57,738 nucleotides of DNA, from the NCBI RefSeq assembly GCF_003473295.1, contig NZ_QRMP01000024.1, positions 1 through 57,738 on the forward strand. Reading direction: 5' to 3'. This document shows positions 52,662 to 57,738 of this stretch, in pieces. Position numbers and translations under genes: made by a program. The notes beneath the pieces are model-generated. The model made no database searches, was not told the DNA's origin, and was given only the letters and a program-made list of their open reading frames with translations. This DNA comes from Parabacteroides sp. AM08-6 (GTDB lineage: Bacteria > Bacteroidota > Bacteroidia > Bacteroidales > Tannerellaceae). Each line of letters starts with the position of its first letter. Positions within the stretch are counted from its first letter, which is position 1.

Positions 52662-53888
52662 ATGGAGGCAAATAAAAGAATTTTAGGCGGATTGCTAATC
52701 ACAGTAGCAATAGTTTCTTTTTCCTGTATGACAGGGAATAAAAAGAATACACAAAGCGGCGATATTTTAAATAATTGTCCGGTAGTAGCCCAATATGTTC
52801 AGGTTGGCGATGATAAAGTGATGGTCTGCGACCAAAAGCTTTTCGCCGATACAATACGCTTACCGCTCAGTTTCTTCACCGAGGAAATGCAGATTATCAA
52901 ATTAGACAACCGGGATGAAGCACTTGTCGGGCAAACAGCTATAACTGCCTCCGAGAACTATCTTCTGGCACATTCAGGTTATCCGCCAAAGCCATTCAAA
53001 CTATTCGATAAAACAGGTAAATTCCTGACTGAAATCGGCTCCATCGGACAAGGACCGAGCGAATACCAGAGCGTGTATGATGCCCAGTTAGATGAAGCGA
53101 ACGATCGTATTTATCTAATGCCTTGGCAAAGCCAGAAACTACTGGTCTACGACCTGAAAGGAAAATCCTTAGACCCCATTCCACTCTGCCTCAGATGCCC
53201 GAAAGCCAAATTCCGGGTAGATACCCAAGCCGGGACAGTAGCGGTTGTACTACTCCCCTTCAAAGGCATTCCTGCCGTGGCCTGGACACAGGATTTGAAA
53301 GGGAACCGGTTGAACTACATCGAACCAGGCTATCTGGAAGCACCCATGGATTTCAGTAATGAAGTAACTTCCGGCAAAAACATACCAGGAGTATTCGATG
53401 TAAATATTCTATGTATCGCTCCTACCCGGGTCGACTCGCTCTACCGCTATGATACGGAAAAGGGACGTCTGCAGCCGACTTTTACTTTAAAATTCCCCGA
53501 TGCCGACAATATCCCCTGGCACAACTATAGCGAATGGCCGGATTTCTTTACGGGGAATACATCCGCACCTCCTGTAGAAATAGAACCAGGAATGTTGGTT
53601 GGCGGTGAAACGATTCATTATATTGTGGATAAGCAAACCTGTAAAGGAGCTTATTTCAAGCTATTCAACGATTTCTTCGGCAATCAGGAAATCGGGTGGC
53701 CCAGCGGGGCTTTCTCGAATGGATACTATATAAACAACATAGAACCGGGTAACCTGTTAAGTAATATCGAGACATTGCTTCAGGAAAAAGACCTCACAGA
53801 ATCCATGCGGAAAAAACTAACCGACCTTCAGGCTACTATCGATGAAAATGACAACAATTACGTATTCATTGCCCGACTAAAGAAATAA
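52662..53888 (+). CDS. Six-bladed beta-propeller lipoprotein
   Basis: A 408-residue lipoprotein from ATG 52662 (MEANKRILGGLLITVAIVSFSC, lipobox with Cys 22); an upstream TTG at 52632 would give a non-standard signal. The mature part contains FFTEEMQIIKLDNRDEALVGQTAITASENYLLAH and FKLFDKTGKFLTEIGSIGQGPSEY, the blade pattern of Bacteroidota six-bladed propeller (NHL-related) proteins. A GEY-type GQGPSEYQ turn is characteristic. Function in this family is unknown; such proteins are usually surface-exposed and expressed in sets. Upstream TTTG (52597-52600) and TTATTTGC (52629-52636) may form its promoter. A 40-codon lipoprotein remnant and a second lipoprotein follow. Confidence 0.75.
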   Translation: MEANKRILGGLLITVAIVSFSCMTGNKKNTQSGDILNNCPVVAQYVQVGDDKVMVCDQKLFADTIRLPLSFFTEEMQIIKLDNRDEALVGQTAITASENYLLAHSGYPPKPFKLFDKTGKFLTEIGSIGQGPSEYQSVYDAQLDEANDRIYLMPWQSQKLLVYDLKGKSLDPIPLCLRCPKAKFRVDTQAGTVAVVLLPFKGIPAVAWTQDLKGNRLNYIEPGYLEAPMDFSNEVTSGKNIPGVFDVNILCIAPTRVDSLYRYDTEKGRLQPTFTLKFPDADNIPWHNYSEWPDFFTGNTSAPPVEIEPGMLVGGETIHYIVDKQTCKGAYFKLFNDFFGNQEIGWPSGAFSNGYYINNIEPGNLLSNIETLLQEKDLTESMRKKLTDLQATIDENDNNYVFIARLKK

Positions 53889-53894
53889 GTTCCT

Positions 53895-54017
53895 ATAAAC
53901 AAAAAAACAATCTCCATCCTGCTGTTACTCACCATTCTGGTTGTAGCAGCAGGATGTAAACTGAAAACAGATAACACCTCTCTCCCGAAACAGGTAGCCA
54001 AACACTTGCCATTCTAA
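53895..54017 (+). pseudogene. 40-codon lipoprotein remnant with ATA in place of ATG
   Basis: In frame after the preceding stop, codons from ATA at 53895 read INKKTISILLLLTILVVAAGCK and end after LPKQVAKHLPF at TAA 54015-54017. This is a textbook lipoprotein signal with lipobox VAAGC, but the expected start codon is ATA and the protein stops 20 residues after the Cys. It is probably the 5' end of a deleted third propeller lipoprotein, or a small lipoprotein translated weakly from ATA. Confidence 0.6.
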
Positions 54018-54062
54018 AAGAATTGTCTATTTTAGCAAAATAAACAATAAACGAATACGAAT

Positions 54063-55349
54063 ATGAAAAGAAACCTCTTCCTGCTTTGCGGGTTAATCGG
54101 TCTACTTCTGTCTGCCGGATGCAGGGAACACCAGACTAAATCACCTCAGTTAGAAGCACGGTACGACCGCTCTGTCACACCAGTGGAAGTGGATGTCGAG
54201 AAAGCGTTACAAAATCAGAAACAACTGAAACTCAGCCAGATTGCGTCCGAGATTGAATACTATATCGTAGGAGATGCCAATTATCACGTTGCACAAGCTA
54301 TCGCCTTGCCGGATAGTAATGCCTTCATCACGTTCAACAATCCGCGTATCTATTACCGGAGGCAGGGAAAGCCGAGCAAACGTTACGGTTTCAAGGCTTT
54401 AGCATACAAATGGAATAATGAAATGAACGGGCGGTCTCTGTTTTACGATAAGAAAACAACCCAGATGTATGTCGCCTTGAGCGGAAAAGACATAGAAAAC
54501 AAGGAAAGTGACCAGCCTGGTATTCCTTGCATCGGGGAATTGCCGCCATTGGAAACCATGCTCACCGTCACCAATTTCATACATCCGGAAAACCTGGAAA
54601 AGAAATATCCCATCAAATCAGAATGGAGCAAATTGTTAGGTTTCTCTTCCACAGGTTACACATTATGCGATTATTGGCGGGAAGGAAATGTTCAAGGCAG
54701 TATCACCACTTTCAACCTACAGGGGGATACTTTATGCAAAATACCCTTGTATAAGCCTTCAAGCTCGTTCAACACAAACGAAATTCCCTCTTTCCAGACC
54801 TCCTATTGGAACGAGGCACAAGACCGGATGACTTTTATGATACCCTATTGCGACACGGTCTATCAACTGACAGACGCCCATATAGTCGCCCCGCTTTTCC
54901 ACATCCATTTCGGGAAACAGGGCATCGGACCGAATCTCCCTGCCGGACAACCTGTACCCGCAGGTACAATCTGGCTTCACACGCTCTTCGAAAACCCGAA
55001 AGGACTCTTCCTCGGACTTTACCAGAAAAAACATCCTCCTTTGGTAAACTGGCTTGGGAATATAGAAGAATTCAGACCGCCTCTCACACAACAAGTCTTG
55101 TATTTAAAGGAGGAAAACGAAGCATATCTCATACCCGGAAACAGCGGAGGACTTGAAAATGACTTGGATGATGGCTTTCCTTTCTGGCCGGACGGACAAA
55201 CCGACGATTATCTTTACATGATACGAAGCATTACGGAAATGCGAACCACACTGGAACGGAACGGTTCACCCCGTCAGCAAAAACTAATCGAGCTGCTGGA
55301 TGACAAAACGGTCAAAGAAAACCAATTTGTCATCGTTGTCGTCCGGTAA
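54063..55349 (+). CDS. Propeller-type lipoprotein, probable DUF4933 family
   Basis: A 428-residue lipoprotein: MKRNLFLLCGLIGLLLSAGC with Cys 20 as lipid site, then REHQTKSPQLEARYDRSVTPVEVDVEKALQ. The body includes LSQIASEIEYYIVGDANYHV and GYTLCDYWREGNVQGSITTFNLQGDTLCKIPL, with propeller-like repeating strands. A long insertion rich in P and N (about 270-330) precedes a conserved end. The start and the VDVEKAL...LKLSQIAS stretch match what I recall of DUF4933 proteins of gut Bacteroidales; that name is from memory. It is 174 nt downstream of the first propeller gene with the remnant between. It ends 30 nt from the convergent GH92 gene. Confidence 0.65.
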   Translation: MKRNLFLLCGLIGLLLSAGCREHQTKSPQLEARYDRSVTPVEVDVEKALQNQKQLKLSQIASEIEYYIVGDANYHVAQAIALPDSNAFITFNNPRIYYRRQGKPSKRYGFKALAYKWNNEMNGRSLFYDKKTTQMYVALSGKDIENKESDQPGIPCIGELPPLETMLTVTNFIHPENLEKKYPIKSEWSKLLGFSSTGYTLCDYWREGNVQGSITTFNLQGDTLCKIPLYKPSSSFNTNEIPSFQTSYWNEAQDRMTFMIPYCDTVYQLTDAHIVAPLFHIHFGKQGIGPNLPAGQPVPAGTIWLHTLFENPKGLFLGLYQKKHPPLVNWLGNIEEFRPPLTQQVLYLKEENEAYLIPGNSGGLENDLDDGFPFWPDGQTDDYLYMIRSITEMRTTLERNGSPRQQKLIELLDDKTVKENQFVIVVVR

Positions 55350-55379
55350 AGGAAAGTTTATGCCGGCTTTAAACCGATA

Positions 55380-57527
55380 TTATTTTGTATTGATAACCAA
55401 CTCTTTCCCCTGTTTAAGCCAATCGTGAGAGATAAACCATCCTTTCACTTTCTTACCTCCGTAAGTGATACCGGTTATCTTCTGTCCGTTTCCGTTCTTT
55501 TTGATAGTAAACTTCGTGCCGTCACCCAACGTAAACTTTACTTCATCGAATAAAGGAACCGTGATGATATATTCCGGATCTGCCGGGGAATAAGTATACA
55601 ATCCAATGGCATTAAATACATACCAGGAAGACATTTCACCGGCATCATCCATGCCGCTATAAGCCAATTTATCCGCACCCATATCATAAAACCTGTCCAT
55701 GATACTATCCAACACACACTGGGCTTTTTCCTGCTTATCGATAAAGTAGTACATATACGGAACACTATGGTCAGGTTGGTTGCCATGGCAATAGTTTCCA
55801 ATAAAACCGGTCATATTATGTGCTTCATATCCTTTCCATGGAACTGTAAACAAAGAATCCAGCTTCTGCTCGACAGCCTTTTTGCCCGGATACAAGGCGA
55901 TTAAACCTTTCGGGTCGTGCGGAGCAAAGAATAGAGATTGCCAGGCATTGGCTTCGCGGTACATATAAGCATAGTAAGGATAATACGGGTCGAAATCCTG
56001 AATCCATGTACCGTCCTCAATACGTCCGCGCCAGAAACCGGTCCCGGGGTCGAACAAGTTCTTATAATTGCCGGTACGTTTCATCAGCAACTTATAATGC
56101 TCCTTGTCGCCCAGTTCTTTTGCCAACAAAGCCGTTGCATAATCGTCGTAAGCATACTCCACCGTTTTGGTCACGGCAGCCTTATATTCGTCCCAAGTCG
56201 GGACATTCGTCGTATCTTTCTCGGCAATCCAGCCTCTTTCCATATATTCATCCAGATAAGGACGCCCGCCACGTCCGGGAACAGTCGCATTCTTCAGCAA
56301 TAACTTATAAGCACGTTCCAAATCGAAACCCTTAATACCGCGCAGATAGCTTCCGGCCACGAAAGCGGAAGCATGGTCGCCATGAAAGAAGGTAGGCATA
56401 TAACCGCCGCGTTTTTCCCCTTTGTCGGTAATGGATTTGATGACATCCACAGTAACATCGGGCGAAATCATCCCCAATAATATCAGTTTGTTGCGATAAT
56501 CATCCCAAAAAGAAGGGTCGGTATAATAACGGAAACCGCCATTTACCACTTCACCTCTCGCATCCGTATATTCCCCATTCACATCACTGCGTAAAGCAGG
56601 CCAAAGAAAAGAACGATACAGGCAGGAATAGAAAATCCCCTTCTGGCGTTCAGTTCCTCCCTTCACGGTTATCTTAGAAAGCAGATTTTCCCACGTCTGG
56701 TCTGCTTCATTCCTTACCTCGTCGAAGTTCTTTGCAAGCATTTCCTGTTCCAGATTCATTTTGGCATTCTCTACACTGACAAAAGAGAAGCCGATTTTAA
56801 GCTCCAGCGGTTTCGCCCCTTTGCTATCGGCAAAGTCCACTATGGAGACTACATTCCTGCCATCCTGCACCTGTCCGACCTCTTTCACCCCATAATTGGA
56901 AACGGCATAAAAGAACATTTTGCCTTCTCCATTCTGATAGCCGGCAAAAGCATGTTCTCCCACCTTTTGTATCGCCCATTCGTCTACCCGGTTATTGGAG
57001 CGGGCCATATCAGCCAGCAACCTCTTCTCGTCGCCGGCACGGAATGTATATTTATGATACGCACAATGGAGCGTAGAGGTCAATTCTGCATTGATACCGT
57101 AGCGTTCGAGGAATACTTGGTAATATCCCGGATGGGCGGATTCGTTTGCATGACTGTATCCGGAACAGAAATCGCCGGGATTCACCCGTCCTGTCACAGG
57201 AAGCAAAGGGATATGAAGCAAGTTCCAATGTCCTTTGTTGGTATGAGAAAACCCATAGATAACAGTATCTTCATACTGATAGCCGGCCCCACTCCGGTAT
57301 TGGGTCACCGGGCTTAGCTGAACCATTGCATTCGGAACAGAGGAACCCGGAAACACTTCGGCTCCCCAGGTACGCGCTTTCATTTTACGAACATACCCCA
57401 AATCTTCCGGTTCCCATAGCGTGGCAGTACCTAAAAGCGGATTTACATACTCGGTCAGTCGCTTACCTGCCCAACATGTAGAAATGCAGAGCGACAAGAT
57501 TAAAATAGAAAGAATGTACTTTTTCAT
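55380..57527 (-). CDS. GH92 family alpha-mannosidase
   Basis: A 715-residue secreted glycosidase. From ATG 57527 it has signal MKKYILSILILSLCISTCWA; the frame is also open from a GTG two codons earlier. The mature part starts KRLTEYVNPLLGTATLW. GH92 signatures follow: GYQYEDTVIYGFSHTNKG, SGYSHANESAHPGYYQVFL, RSFLWPALRSDVNGEYT, RGGYMPTFFHGDHASAF, NYCHGNQPDHSVPYMY and the C-terminal GMDDAGEMSSWYVFNAIGLYTYSPADPEY. The family removes mannose from N-glycan-type and yeast mannans in a calcium-dependent inverting reaction, with linkage depending on the subfamily (commonly alpha-1,2 or alpha-1,3). No SusC/D pair or other glycosidase is nearby, so it is a stand-alone enzyme. A -7 box TATATTTG precedes it. 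Confidence 0.9.
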   Translation of the reverse strand: MKKYILSILILSLCISTCWAGKRLTEYVNPLLGTATLWEPEDLGYVRKMKARTWGAEVFPGSSVPNAMVQLSPVTQYRSGAGYQYEDTVIYGFSHTNKGHWNLLHIPLLPVTGRVNPGDFCSGYSHANESAHPGYYQVFLERYGINAELTSTLHCAYHKYTFRAGDEKRLLADMARSNNRVDEWAIQKVGEHAFAGYQNGEGKMFFYAVSNYGVKEVGQVQDGRNVVSIVDFADSKGAKPLELKIGFSFVSVENAKMNLEQEMLAKNFDEVRNEADQTWENLLSKITVKGGTERQKGIFYSCLYRSFLWPALRSDVNGEYTDARGEVVNGGFRYYTDPSFWDDYRNKLILLGMISPDVTVDVIKSITDKGEKRGGYMPTFFHGDHASAFVAGSYLRGIKGFDLERAYKLLLKNATVPGRGGRPYLDEYMERGWIAEKDTTNVPTWDEYKAAVTKTVEYAYDDYATALLAKELGDKEHYKLLMKRTGNYKNLFDPGTGFWRGRIEDGTWIQDFDPYYPYYAYMYREANAWQSLFFAPHDPKGLIALYPGKKAVEQKLDSLFTVPWKGYEAHNMTGFIGNYCHGNQPDHSVPYMYYFIDKQEKAQCVLDSIMDRFYDMGADKLAYSGMDDAGEMSSWYVFNAIGLYTYSPADPEYIITVPLFDEVKFTLGDGTKFTIKKNGNGQKITGITYGGKKVKGWFISHDWLKQGKELVINTK

Positions 57528-57585
57528 AAACACAACTTATCAATCAGATTATAACAATTCTTTATCCGTGCGGATTAATCACCTA

Positions 57586-57593
57586 CAAATATA
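57586..57593 (-). promoter_or_regulatory. -7 box TATATTTG of the GH92 gene
   Basis: A minus-strand TAnnTTTG match 59 bp upstream of the ATG. No -33 TTG at the usual distance. The remaining bases to 57738 hold no recognisable gene. Confidence 0.45.
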
Positions 57594-57738
57594 CCTTAAA
57601 AAAGATTAGCATCATCATCTCCCTTGTTTTTTTAAATTGAATATGCGGAAACGTCCTTATCTCCAGTACTTTTCATCCTTATCTTTTGTAGATTCTATGC
57701 CGACAGGGCAAACGCATTAAAAAATATCAAGAGAAAGG

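Overview
The window looks like a chromosomal segment of a gut Bacteroidales bacterium, most likely Parabacteroides or a close Tannerellaceae relative (inference; no rRNA is present). The signs are promoters of the Bacteroidota type (TTG, about 20 bp, TAnnTTTG), type V fimbrillin lipoproteins, a PorT-like barrel, a TonB-dependent receptor with a carboxypeptidase-like N-domain, six-bladed beta-propeller lipoproteins, a GH92 mannosidase and weak Shine-Dalgarno sites.

Layout. 1-1063: accessory DNA with short repeats, an MNT nucleotidyltransferase and the broken remains of its HEPN partner. 1064-9470: housekeeping block with tRNA-CAT, a START-like protein, an LptF/LptG permease, ribBA, an aspartate aminotransferase and, on the minus strand, the rplM-rpsI-rpsB-tsf operon. 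9659-15463: three-gene minus-strand fimbrial operon with a long leader. 16119-21733: PorT-like barrel, dnaE, trxA, mnmD. 21877-27060: TonB-dependent receptor and a hybrid sensor kinase.

27069-49321 is the most interesting part. A minus-strand NtrB/NtrC-like pair (kinase plus sigma-54 activator) diverges from a MacAB-TolC-like export locus: TolC, HlyD-type adaptor, four large MacB/FtsX permeases, a small secreted protein, a fifth permease, a lipoprotein and, beyond an oppositely oriented S9 peptidase, one ABC ATPase. I see three sigma-54 (-24/-12) promoters, before TolC, before the fifth permease and before the ATPase. Each is preceded by two TGTGCG-N4-CGnAC-type palindromic sites spaced exactly 21 bp apart, with the nearer site 71-72 bp from the -24 GG. 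This fixed geometry ties the separated transcription units into one regulon, probably controlled by the adjacent activator. An unusual run of eight 11-bp units alternating TGCCA and TGGCA lies between TolC and the adaptor.

49429-57527: a signal-peptide-only micro-ORF, a DUF4369/FGE-sulfatase fusion, an acyltransferase-3 gene frameshifted by a 44-bp tandem duplication (removing one copy restores the frame), two beta-propeller-type lipoproteins flanking a 40-codon lipoprotein remnant that begins with ATA, and a GH92 glycosidase.

All functional calls come from reading motifs, without database searches. Several open frames that appear to begin at TTG or GTG actually begin at a downstream ATG; in some cases the apparent start lies inside a promoter box.
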